Assembly: GCF_001659605.2 (NCBI RefSeq)
Contig: NC_035167.2
Coordinates: forward strand, 4,526,001-4,590,000
DNA: 64,000 nt
DNA from: Manihot esculenta
Taxonomy: Eukaryota; Streptophyta; Magnoliopsida; Malpighiales; Euphorbiaceae
Direction: 5' to 3'
Made by a program: the position numbers and the translations under genes. Each line of letters starts with the position of its first letter. Positions within the stretch are counted from its first letter, which is position 1. The notes beneath the pieces are model-generated. The model made no database searches, was not told where the DNA came from, and saw nothing but the letters and a program-made list of their open reading frames with translations. This document shows positions 1-10,297 of this stretch, one piece after another.

Positions 1-515
1 AATTTTTTTTCTTATAAAATAAATTATGCCAATAGTTTTTAGAGTCATATCATTTATTAATAAGCATATCATCAATATATTTTCAAAGGTTTATTCCTTT
101 TAAATTTTATCATAAACCAACCTTGTTGGCTTAGCCTGTGCTAAGTTACTTTCATATTCTCATTGCGAGCTTGAATTCCTTAGTTGCTTGTTGCTTTAGT
201 TGGTATCATATCCTGAGTTTTACTTTCACTACAATGCCTAACATTGAGGATGGTCATGGTAGTGACAACCAATCTCGCGACGGTGATTAGGGGTTGCAGG
301 CTATTTAAACTTTCGAGCAATTGATGAATAATAGACATCAATTGGCCAGCAATTCCGAGATCTAACACAGCTTGTTGAGTAAAAAAGCACATAAAAAAAA
401 TTACTTTTTTCAATCATTAGGCCTAATTTTTTAAACTTACACAAGATGAAATTAATAAAATTAATTCTTTTCTTAATCTAGTATGTTGATCCTACTTTGA
501 TCACAAACCAACGTC

Positions 516-1042
516 TAGGGATGTAAACGGGTAGAGTACCCGCGAAAATTAAACTATCCGAATCCGAACCTGATTTATATTAGTAATATTCGAATCTATT
601 TCGAACCCGATTAAAAATTAATTTAAACTATCCGAATCCGTCCAAAACCCGATTATTATTATCCGAATAAAATCCGAACTCGTTTAATCTTATATATTTT
701 AATTAATAATTTATATAAAAAATATTTTTTATTAATAATTTTCATTTAAAAAATTTAATATTTCTAAAAAATATTTAAATTTAAATTTTTAAATAAAAAT
801 ATATAAAAAAATTTATAAATATTATTATAAAATATATTTTTTATATTAAATTAATTATTTATATAAACGGGTTCTGGTACTGCATACCCAGTACATAAAA
901 CTCGAATCCGATCCGAACCCGTAACGGGTATTATTTTTAAAACCCAAATCCATCCCAAACTTAATTAGAACTACCCAAATTCGTTCTATTAGAATTCGGT
1001 CGGATCGGATATCCGAAAATACCACTTCCGTTGACATCCCTA
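516..1042 (-). mobile_element. non-autonomous hAT-type element, copy 1
   Basis: The element begins TAGGGATG and ends CATCCCTA, the terminal form typical of hAT transposons. It is flanked by 8-bp near-identical direct repeats, CCAACGTC (508-515) and CCCACGTC (1043-1050), matching at 7 of 8 positions. Eight-base target duplications are the hAT hallmark. The interior is AT-rich with many degenerate CGGGTTCGG-like repeats near both ends and no transposase frame. It is the inverted counterpart of the copy at 3679-4201; strand is assigned relative to that copy. Confidence 0.85.
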
Positions 1043-1183
1043 CCCACGTCTGCTCTTTAAGTCACCTATGATTCAGTTGACTTCCAGTTAATTAAGAGCT
1101 CAACACATCCTTATGTTAATATCGTTAGAGCGTAAATATATAGTTAGAAAAATAATTATGTTAATGATATTTATTTTTATTAA

Positions 1184-1206
1184 TCCAATCACTTGGTTAT
1201 AAAATA
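1184..1206 (+). promoter_or_regulatory. putative core promoter of the F-box gene
   Basis: A CCAAT motif (about 1184-1188) is followed by TATAAAATA (about 1198-1206), roughly 150 bp upstream of the F-box ATG. A purine-rich leader with repeated AACCAAGAA-like words lies between the TATA motif and the start codon. The spacing suits a plant promoter with a leader of about 120 bases. This is motif-level evidence only. Confidence 0.4.
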
Positions 1207-1352
1207 AAGTATATTAGTTAGGATCACAAGAGCAGACGCAGCAACCAAGAACTCGAAGAAAACGAGAACCAAGAAATCAGAGAAAACAGAGCAGAGGCAT
1301 CAAGAACCAAGAATTCAAAGTAGAAAGAGCAGACGGAGCGAACTCAAAGAAG

Positions 1353-2528
1353 ATGTTCGATCTTCTTCCTAAAGACTTGCTTATAGAAGTGCTATCAAGC
1401 TCTCCAGTGAAATTACTCCTGAAGTGCAGGTGCGTTTGTAAAGCTTGGGACTCTATAATCACAGATCCTTTATTCATATCAAAGCACCTTAAGAAAAGCA
1501 CAGAAAGAAACCGATTTATCATGTATTGTGCTGACGGAGGGACTGAACATTATTTGCTATACACAAAAGAGTCTTTCCCTGGAAAACCTGTTGAGGAATT
1601 CGATTGCCCATGGACGAGCTTGAGCCATCTTGTTAATATAGTGGGTTCTTGTAATGGGGTTTTATGCCTATCTGATGATATTCGTGGCGTGTACCCTAAT
1701 AGAGTTGCTTTATGGAACCCCAGCGTTCGAAAGATTGTTACAATACCTTGTCCTGAAGTTAAGCTTAATGCAGATGGAGAATTCTGTTATTACTCACTTG
1801 GGTTTGGTTTTGATTCCAAATCTGATGATTATAAATTTGTGAGAATAGTGTATATGGCAGATAATGTCCGCATTTTTAGTCCCCCTTTGGTTGAGATATA
1901 CAGTTCGAAAAACAGGTATTGGAGAAATGATGTTGAATATGATCTGAAATCTTCCATCCGACCGTTCACAAGCGCTGCTTTTGTGAATGGAGCTTGTCAT
2001 TGGGTTGCCTCTAAGCCGGGGAACGGGGGTGGTGAACAGGAAGTTATTGTGTCGTTTGATTTGGGAGAGGAAGTTTTTAGGGAAATGGAGATACCAAATT
2101 GCTTGGTTAACAAATATGTCTTCATGGATGTTGCAGTATTTGATGGGTCACTTTTACTGGTTGCTTTTGTTAAAGAGATTGGGCTTGAACGTTCGTTTTC
2201 AGTTTGGAGGATCGCTGAAAATGGTGTTTCAGGGTCATGGACCTGGACCAAACTTTTTAGTACTTCACATCTGGAAGGAATAGGAAGGTTTGTTGCATTT
2301 AGGCAAAATGAGGAGGTTCTGTTGGAAAGAATAAGTGGACTGCTAGTTCTGTACGACTTTAAAACAGAAGAAATCTCTGACACAGGGATTTCAGGCAAAG
2401 CCGACTACTCCTATTTTGATATTTTTGTGGATAGTCTAGTTTTAATGGCCAAATTGGAGGTGGATGCATCTAGCTCTAGTTCACGGATGGTAATTGACAA
2501 AGCAAGTGGACAATCAAAAGAAGCATAG
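1353..2528 (+). CDS. F-box protein with F-box-associated domain (CPR1/CPR30-like family)
   Basis: Single-exon gene for 391 residues. Residues 3-36 form an F-box (LLPKDLLIEVLSSSPVK followed by a CRCVCKAWDSII-type helix), the segment that binds SKP1 in SCF ubiquitin ligases. The next ~300 residues look like the plant F-box-associated interaction domain: CNGVLCL near residue 100, a LWNPSVRK motif, GFGFDSKSDDYKFVRI, then VYSS/W blades and a late SVWRI segment. Such proteins choose substrates for ubiquitination in nucleus or cytosol; the target cannot be read from sequence. The start is the first ATG after the purine-rich leader and sits directly before the F-box. Length, intron absence and domain order are normal for the family. 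The C-terminal ~25 residues are serine-rich and low in complexity. It lies between two inverted hAT-type elements. Family assignment is strong; the exact subfamily is inferred. Confidence 0.9.
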   Translation: MFDLLPKDLLIEVLSSSPVKLLLKCRCVCKAWDSIITDPLFISKHLKKSTERNRFIMYCADGGTEHYLLYTKESFPGKPVEEFDCPWTSLSHLVNIVGSCNGVLCLSDDIRGVYPNRVALWNPSVRKIVTIPCPEVKLNADGEFCYYSLGFGFDSKSDDYKFVRIVYMADNVRIFSPPLVEIYSSKNRYWRNDVEYDLKSSIRPFTSAAFVNGACHWVASKPGNGGGEQEVIVSFDLGEEVFREMEIPNCLVNKYVFMDVAVFDGSLLLVAFVKEIGLERSFSVWRIAENGVSGSWTWTKLFSTSHLEGIGRFVAFRQNEEVLLERISGLLVLYDFKTEEISDTGISGKADYSYFDIFVDSLVLMAKLEVDASSSSSRMVIDKASGQSKEA

Positions 2529-2699
2529 GGCAGCAACTCGGTCTTTAAGATCAATATTGAACTATGAGTTTGCTCTGCTTGTGCTAGCATTAAAACCAAA
2601 ACAAAAAAAAAATCAATATTGAAAAGCAATATATTGATGTCAGTCAGTTCGTGAATCCTGAGATTGCACTTTGTTCTTACATGACTTATCCATATAGCT

Positions 2700-2835
2700 A
2701 AAGATCATGTTCTTCCTTCCTGCCTGCTCACTGTTCTCCCTTCTGCAAGTCATCATGAATTTATCCACATTTATATTCTGATATGAGAATTCACCAAAAT
2801 TCTTTGCAACAGCTTATAAATCCCAGAACAGCTAA
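2700..2835. repeat. dispersed repeat, copy A (partner at 34632-34770)
   Basis: About 135 bp downstream of the F-box gene closely matches 34632-34770 in the same orientation, for example the shared words CTTCCTTC, GTCATCATGAATTTATCCAC and CAGCTTATAAATCCCAGA. It has no open frame. It may be a shared gene-terminal relic or a fragment of an unclassified repeat. The following ~800 bp up to 3670 shows no recognisable gene. Confidence 0.6.
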
Positions 2836-3678
2836 GTTCGTGCTTATCTCATTCTGCCTACAACTATTCTGCAAAACTCAAACCTGCTATATTTGAATCT
2901 ATATCCCCACTTTCCTTCCGGTAGCCATATTTGAATCTATATCCATCTCCTTTTCTCGTAATCATATACGAAGGTAATGGACTAGCTATCTGCGGGATAT
3001 GAGCGTTAGTGTTAAGATTAAATGGTGGCCTTTTGGTGTTAACAGTCAGCAAATTCTGAATATTTGCTACTAAGAGACTGCGATGGCGATGGCAAAAGCC
3101 CTGAGATTTTGATTATTTTCCTTTTTAAATATGTTAATGTGTGCTAGTTATTGGTAACCTTATTATTCCTCTTGCCAATTTTATGATATGCAAAAGCTGG
3201 CCTTATTGAAAGAAGTTAAAACTGGATTTCAATTTTGGAATTAATGCTAGGAGTTTGTTCGATAAAATGCGTGAGAAACTTTACATTTTGCTCATTGGGT
3301 ATCCCTAAGGAACTCTAGTGCATCAAATGAAATTTATCTTCATTCAGTATGCAATTTCTTATTTTCTCAGTCGGTTGTTCTTATTAGACATGGTGAAGAT
3401 TTTTGGGTTGCTCGGTTTTTCTTAAATCAGGGGAAACTTTTTCTAAAATTTAAGAAACAATAATACAAATACAAATTAAATTGAAATTCATTTATTCATA
3501 CAAGCAATAATTCTCATTAATTAGCTTTTGCCAATATTGAAATTTTTTTAGCACCAATGGAATTCACTTGGTGCATCTTTTGTTAGATAATTCTAATTTT
3601 ATTCATATTTTAGTTAAACACAAATAAGGGTATGAGTTTATTTCTCTAATTATTAACTCTAATTAGTTAACAAGTATG

Positions 3679-4201
3679 TAGGGATGGCAACGGATCGGGT
3701 ATTTTCGGGTACCCGATCCGACCGAACCCTAATAGAATGGATTTAGATAGTTATAATCGGGTTTAGGACGGGTTCGGGTTTTAAAAATAATATCCGTTGT
3801 GGGTTCGGATCGGATTCGGGTTTTATGTACAGGGTACCTACCACCCGAACCCGTTTATATAAATAATTAATTTAATATAAAAAATATATTTTATAATAAT
3901 ATTAATAAATTTTTTTATATATTTTTATTTAAATTTTAAATTTAAATATTTTTTAGAAATATTAGATTTTTTAAATGAAAATTATTAATGAGAAATATTT
4001 TTTATATAAATTATTAATTAAAATATATAAAATTAAACGGGTTTGGGTTTTATTCGGGTAATAATAATTGGGTTTGGTACGGATTCGGATAGTTTAAATT
4101 AATTTTTAATCGGATTCGGGGATTCGGATATTACTAATATAAATCGGGTTCGGATTCGGATAGTTTAATTTTCGTGGGTACCCTATCCGTTTACATCCCT
4201 A
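3679..4201 (+). mobile_element. non-autonomous hAT-type element, copy 2
   Basis: TAGGGATG...CATCCCTA termini enclose 523 bp, with a perfect 8-bp target duplication CAAGTATG at 3671-3678 and 4202-4209. Its ends carry CGGGT/TCGGG-rich subterminal repeats, as in the copies at 516 and 4668. There is no coding capacity. The perfect target duplication suggests it is younger than copy 1. Confidence 0.92.
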
Positions 4202-4259
4202 CAAGTATGTTAGTCTTTTTTACATTTAAATAATTTAATCTTCTTTAATTAAATAGACT

Positions 4260-4667
4260 TGCAGTTGAGAAGGATAACCAACTACTAGATTAGGGGAAGA
4301 AAAGATTCCTTCCGTCCAAAGTGGCAGAGAGAAATCGACTGAGAGATAGAGCTTGCAGTTGAGTGTCTGTTCGAGCTCCTTCGACTTGTATCCTTCGAGT
4401 TTTGAAGGTTTCTGGAGAAGTTCTGATTGCAGCCTTCTAATCTGGCTTGACGGAGAAGATGGATGAAGGCAGTCGGCGATTGTTGGGTGATCTGGATGAG
4501 TTTTCAGAGTCTTCCACGGGTTGGCAAAGGATGGTTTCTTAGAGTTGGGCTTTTTAGTTTTGGGCTTGTTTATAAGGATTTGCTAGCTCACCGTTTTCTA
4601 TTCGGGTCCTTTATGGGTCTACATCCTTGTACTTGCCCTTCAGAACTTTGTTTTAATGCATTCTGAG
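4260..4667 (+). other. gene-like leader or relic of unknown nature
   Basis: This ~400-bp stretch has higher GC than its surroundings and looks like a transcript leader. It contains an ATG near 4459 starting MDEGSRRLLGDLDEF, which soon runs into a stop; an overlapping frame (4463-4666) reads 67 residues with no recognised domain. It ends exactly at the target site of the third hAT copy. It could be a first exon whose gene was disrupted, or a non-coding RNA. Nothing identifies a product. Confidence 0.25.
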
Positions 4668-5781
4668 TAGGGATGGTAGACGGGCGGGTTTTTATGGGTA
4701 CCCGATCCGCCCAAACCCTATTAGGACGGATTTGAGTTTTTACAAAATGGATTTGGGCAGATTCGGGTTTGAAAAATTTTACCCGTCTCGGATTCGGGTA
4801 GAATTCGGGATTAGGTGATCGGATACCCGTTACCCGAACCCGATTAACTATACTAACAAAATTAACCCTAATCCCTCATTTATTTTTTCATTTTACTCTT
4901 TTCTCTCTTCGTCTACGTCTCTCTCTCTCCCTCGCTTCCCTTCCCATAGTTCTCAGTCGCACCTCTCCCCTACTTCACTGACTACTGCCGGCAGCCCAGT
5001 CGTCACCGGCGACGTCTTCTTTCTCTCCCCAGTCGACGATAAATCTTCTCTCTCCCCCGTCAGCAATATCTCCTTCTCTCTCTCCAGCGGCGACATCTCC
5101 GACTTTCCAGTTGAAGACAACTCTTCCCTCTGCCCGGTCGGCGTCGGCGATATCTCCTTCTCTCTCCCCAGTCGGGTGAAATCTACTCTTTTCGATTTAG
5201 GCTTCTCTCCCCACACTTCATTGACGCCAGAGACAACTCTTTTCTCCTCAATCGGTGACATCTACTTTGACTATAACTCTCTTCAGGTTTCAAGATTTTT
5301 TATGTGTATATTCTTAAAGAATTTTATAATTTATGAACTATTAATCTGATTATTTGGATATGTTAAAAAATCTAATTATTTGCTATTTGATTAATATAAT
5401 ACTGTTGATTTTTAAAATTTACGGACAATTAATCTAATTATTTGATTATAAATCATTATTTGCTGGGTTGCTGAGTTGCTTGTTATTGTCATTGAACATT
5501 TCTCCTCCTACTGGTTTGTGCAACTGTTAGATAATTTATTTGGTTTTGTTATTGAATTGAATTAAAAAAATTATTTGTTGAATTGCTGAGTTGCTGGTTT
5601 GTATCGGGTTAGGGTATTGTGCGGGTATTGTTCGGGTATTGTTAAACGGGTTTGGGACGGGTTCGGATAGTAAAATTAAAATATTAAACGGGTTTGGGAC
5701 GGGTTCAAGAATTGTATATATAATCGGGTTCGAGTTTGGGTACTCTCAATTTTGCGGGTACCCTACCCGTTTACATCCCTA
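4668..5781 (+). mobile_element. longer hAT-type element, copy 3 (1.1 kb, possible deletion derivative)
   Basis: TAGGGATG and CATCCCTA termini with flanking 8-mers ATTCTGAG (4660-4667) and ATTTTGAG (5782-5789), 7 of 8 identical. The subterminal CGGGT-rich segments match copies 1 and 2, but the interior (about 4860-5300) is different: a CTCTCTC-rich stretch and a GC-richer block with an incidental 102-codon minus-strand frame (4953-5261). It may be an internally deleted autonomous element retaining its 5' leader, or a capture of host DNA. No transposase or BED zinc-finger motif was seen. Confidence 0.85.
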
Positions 5782-7209
5782 ATTTTGAGCATTGATTAAA
5801 AAAAAAATCGTCTTATATAAACTCCATATTACAAAATGAAAAGGATAATTTTTACCTAATTTTTAATTTTTTAAATAAATAAAATAATAATTTCAACATT
5901 GAACATAAAATTCCCAACATAAAAATGTAATAAGTCAGTGGTTAAAAAGTTTAAAAGAGAAAAGAGGTACAAAAAGTAGGTTTAAGATAATGATTGAAAA
6001 TTGTTGTTTTACATATCTCAACGGATTCCATTGTTTTTCTTTTTAAAAAATAAAATTATTAATTGTATTAATAAAATTTTATTAAATAAAATCAAATGTG
6101 ATTCTAAAACAGAAAGACAATCATATCTAATTTTAAGTCTAATCATTAAAATTTAAGTCTAAATTTATTTTAAAGTGAAATTCATAATTAATTTCATCAC
6201 ATGAGAAATGAAATTGAATTTAGAAATGATTGTTATGATTTCTTATAAAAAAATTAAAAAAATTATAAAAACATTAATTAATAAAAAAATTATAGTACAA
6301 CTTTAATTAATAAGATTATATTAAATTTAATTAATTTTATAATATTAAATAAATCAATATCTTCTTATTATATTTATTTTTATATTCAATAATTATTATA
6401 CAATAATTTTTTTAAATAAAAAATTAATAGGAGATATTGGGGCTTGAGGGGCTCATCATCCTCTTAGGCTCCAATGGAGCTCCGCCTCTGGTTGGGGATA
6501 TATAATTACCACCTAGTATTTTACTTTTCAGTTTTATGGTTATTGACAAATATTAAAGACATAATTTATACTTTATTGTAGAAATTGCAATTTATATATT
6601 TAAAACTGGTAAAATAACACATTTTTCTTTTCTTTTTATATTAGTACATCTTATTCTGATTATGTATTATATAAAGGACATTCAACAATTATTATATCTT
6701 AAGCCAATTTCCCGTAAAATTTTAAAATTTCACGTGATTTGGTAATTTAATCTAATATTTTAACTTTGATAAATTAATTTAAAATTAAAATTTTTATAAA
6801 TATTTTATTTTAATTTAAAGAGTGTATGATTACTGATTTGATGTGATATATGTCATCCTTAAATATTAAAGTGAATCTCACTTTAACACATAGATAACTA
6901 TGGTTACCTATGGTTATGTATGTATACATAGTTAGCTATTAGTTATTGTAATTATGTTAATAACTAATCATGTTAAAAAAAATAACAAGATTGAGAAAAA
7001 TTAGTTAAGTTTAAATTTAAAAAAAAACCTTAAAAAAATAACTAAAAATTCTTCTGAAGAATAAAATTAAGAATTAGACGCTCTTCATATGTCCATTTTA
7101 TGTTAAATATACTGATTCAATTCACTTCGCAATAACTTCGCAATATTAAGGCAACTTAATTCTAACTAACTAAAAGCCATGTTTACCAGTTATTAAACTG
7201 TAATTAATC
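5782..7209. other. AT-rich gene-free stretch with dispersed repeat
   Basis: No gene recognised. The part 5815-6250 resembles 50310-51260 (shared words such as CCATATTACAAAAT and GATAATTTTTACCTAAT), so it contains a fragmentary dispersed repeat. A small GC-richer patch near 6430-6500 is unexplained. The rest is AT-rich sequence with only short frames. Confidence 0.5.
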
Positions 7210-7775
7210 ATTTCAATAATCGATGCATAAATCATGGCCGGAGTGAAGTTATATTGTGATTAGTTAGAATTTATAAGAAAGAAATCGTGAAGTTATGTTG
7301 TGGTTAGTTAGAATTTATAAGAAAGAAATCGTGAGATAGTGGTGGGTGTCCACGACAGCTATTCCGACACTTTAAGTCAGTATGCTGAAAAATAGAGAGG
7401 ATGCAATGAACTGCTTAGAACTTGAGTAATAGTAGAAAATAGCGTACATTTGTCTTTATAATTCTTTGCCTTTTATATTATAAGAAAGTGGAAATAAATA
7501 TAATCTTTCTTGATTATCCAATATTGATATGTCCAGCAACTTAACAAGGGATATCACCAGCTAATAAGTTGATAATTCTGCGATTATAGGTATAATAGAA
7601 ATACGATGGGCTGTACCTGTTAATGGTAATTTCATGCTAAGTCTCGCCTACTCAAAGAAAGGATAAGTCTTGATGATGCACCAAGTGTTATGGTGTTCAA
7701 ATCTTTCTTCCTTCGGGATGGACTGTATTTCCCAAGTTCCAGATCCTTGCCACGTGGATCTATCTCGTGGTAACA
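7210..7775 (-). repeat. solo-LTR-like fragment of a Ty3/gypsy family
   Basis: Read on the minus strand this resembles the LTR at 27102-27631: both share a GGTGGTGGGTGTCCA-like motif, an AGAGGATGCAATGAA-like motif, a GTCTTGATGAT motif and a TTGCCACGTG motif in the same order. It ends with CGTGGTAACA, the inverse of an LTR start. No retroelement coding sequence adjoins it. A ~46-bp unit is tandemly duplicated at 7243-7334. The left end is approximate and no target duplication was found. Confidence 0.65.
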
Positions 7776-8214
7776 GTTTATGGCTTACTTTAGGTGGTTG
7801 TTATGTAACGTCAGAGGCCTCCCGCTGGTCTTTGATTCTTCAGATTTGAATGTGATGTTTTATCTTTTTTATTACGTGGCAGAATTTGATTGTTTGTATC
7901 GTTTTGCCTTCCCTTGGTCATAATGGTGGCCTTATTCTTTGGTCCATATTAAAGACTTTGCCAGCTATGCCATTGTATAAGAATCATCCTTTCTCTTTTA
8001 TGTTTGCGACTACCATCTTCGGAAGATATGGAATGGGAAACTTTCTTTCTTTATTTCAAGGATACCCAGATCTATATGAAGGATACCATCATGATTTATG
8101 AAGGGCAACTGAAGGTGAGTTTTTGTGAAGGTACGGGCATACTGCTGAAGGTTGCATTGACTCGACTATAATGCCTCTTTAGTATCACAATCCTTTGACC
8201 TTTATGAAGGTGCA
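7776..8214. other. unassigned stretch
   Basis: No recognisable gene. One 71-codon plus-strand frame (7886-8101) has no known domain and looks incidental. Confidence 0.3.
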
Positions 8215-9740
8215 TGACTGTGCGGTTGTCGAAACCGGTCAAAATAATCTTTTTGGCTATCCACAATTTTACAACTGTAAATAGTGGTAAAATGATTGAA
8301 TCCATAGGGAATTGATACTCACTTATTTTTCTTATCAAGACCAAATAAATAAACTGAAAATAAAATAAAAGGGGGTTTTGAGATTGATGAACTAAACTAA
8401 AAGTAAAAGCTATAACGTAAAGCAAATAATAAAGTAAAGAGAATTCAATAATGAGAAAAGTCTAGTTGAAAAATTGGATCCACTTCAGTTGTTGGGATTG
8501 ATCATTGACACTTACATTCTTTTATTTGACTCAATAAATTAGTTATGGGGGTGGAAGACATTTCTCACCACCATATCCCTTCTTAAGCATAGATTAACTA
8601 GGAAATATTCTCTAATTAATCACTGATCAACAAGTTGCCAAAGAACATCCTTGGAGTTTTACATTCATTCAACTGTCAATTGCATTAAGAAATAGAGAGA
8701 TATAATTCTAGCTACCCGAACGTAGGGTGATATTACTAGATTATGCAATCTCCTTGATTTTTACACCAAGAGTTACTTGTGTTTGAATAATTCAAGCAAT
8801 TACGGATTTAAACTATCCAAACTAACAAATTATCACTTCACAATCAAGAATCAATGGGCCCTATTGATCTAAACAACAAAGCAACAATAGAATTAAGCAT
8901 GAAATTGCATAAATATTAATAAATAAAAAAAGAACATAATAAGTTCAGATCTCCCAATCCATAAACAAATTGAAGTTTCACCTAATCTTCAACTAGAAAA
9001 AGGGGTTTCAACCACTCATAGCTGAAACTAACATAAAAATCAAAGAAAGAAAGCAAGAATGGCCAATCGGCCGGCTGGAGGTGTGTGCGCGGTTGCTGTA
9101 CTGAATTCCGAAGATGATGTTCTCTTTGTTGCTGGTTTGGCCCTCTATATATAGCTGACTATACTGCCCTAAGTTTCCTTGATTTGATGAAGTTCTTTTC
9201 CTATTTGGAGTTGGATTCTTTGAAGACAATTAAATCTTCTTGAGATTTGGCTTCCTTGATAGGCGGAATAGGGTGCTGAGTTGTCTTGAAGAGTTGCTGA
9301 ATTGTCTTCATGTGTTTGGGGAAGGATAGACTTCTTGAAGGTTTGAATTTTAAGTTTCCCGCATTTCTGCTGTCGCAAGTTTTGTTTGCCCGACTTGGTT
9401 GAGCAAACAGCCGATTCAAACAGTTTGTTTTAGTGCTGTCCATCACTCTACTTCTGTTCTGCAGGGTATGTTTGCCTAGTTTGCTTGAGCAAACAATCTG
9501 GTCAAACAGCAAGTCTGCGCTATTCACATCCTTCTCCCATTTCAGCTGTAGCTTGGTTTGGGCAAACCAGGCTTGGTCTCTTCTACTTTCTTTGGACAGT
9601 TTTAAGGTCATTTTTCAACAAATCATCCTTTTACACCATTTTCTCCAAAATAAGATAAAGGTCACAAAATTAGGTACAAAATGTGCAATTCAACATTAAT
9701 AACAACATGAAAAATAGGACTAATTTTGGCTTGATCAGTG
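8215..9740 (-). mobile_element. non-coding LTR-retroelement-like repeat (LARD-like)
   Basis: On the minus strand the unit would begin TGATCA at 9739 and run to about 8215. It has the texture of non-coding large retrotransposon derivatives in plants: mixed low-complexity DNA, a TATATATA box near 9150, and no gag or pol motifs. The frames inside (9008-9229, 9201-9611) have unusual composition, overlap one another on different frames and match no domain I know. Boundaries and class are inferred from style only. Confidence 0.35.
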
Positions 9741-9959
9741 CGATTTGATACGAGTAAGGAATTGACACGATACTTCAAAAATTTAAAATGAAAAACTCCA
9801 AATCATGACAAATCAAGCTACCATCGCTTAATTCAAGACTTATGAGATGAGAACTATATTTGGAAAGTATGGAAGAATAAGGAAATAAGCAACACACTCT
9901 TCAACACATGTAGACACGCAACACAATTTCATATCGTATGATGCATGTATGGCCAAATT

Positions 9960-10295
9960 GCATTTAGACCAATTTTATTATTTTGGTATTTTAGTATTTT
10001 GTGATATTTATTTTAAATTAATTTTGCCTATATTATAAGTCAAATTTATGCAACCCATTTAGGAAGGAGATTTCTCCAAGATAATTTAGGAAAATGATAT
10101 TTAATGTAATTTAGGTTTGACTATTTGACTAGATATCCTTCCTATATAGTAATTAACCTTCCTACAATAGAATTAGGGTTTGGAGACTATAAAAACACCC
10201 TTAAAGTGACAGTCGCAATTAGCAATGAATAAAGATGATGTTATGAACAATATTTTATTTTTTTCTCCATTATTTAGTAACTTATCAAGGTTTAA
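9960..10295 (+). repeat. LTR-like fragment with promoter motifs
   Basis: The stretch has a TATAAAAA box near 10188, an AATAAAG signal near 10225 and a GTAACTTATCAAGGTTTAACC tail, the arrangement of a promoter and poly(A) signal in a plant LTR. It abuts the decayed minus-strand gypsy block at about 10298, so two elements seem to meet here. The family is not identified. Confidence 0.35.
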
Positions 10296-10297
10296 CC

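Noticed and set aside
4953..5261. 102-codon minus-strand frame inside the hAT-type element
   Set aside because: Made of imprecise LSSTGERE-like repeats from a CT-rich tract; no transposase or other domain.
9201..9611. 136-codon minus-strand frame
   Set aside because: Lies in repeat-like DNA with competing overlapping frames, no domain and no signal peptide; not convincing as a gene.
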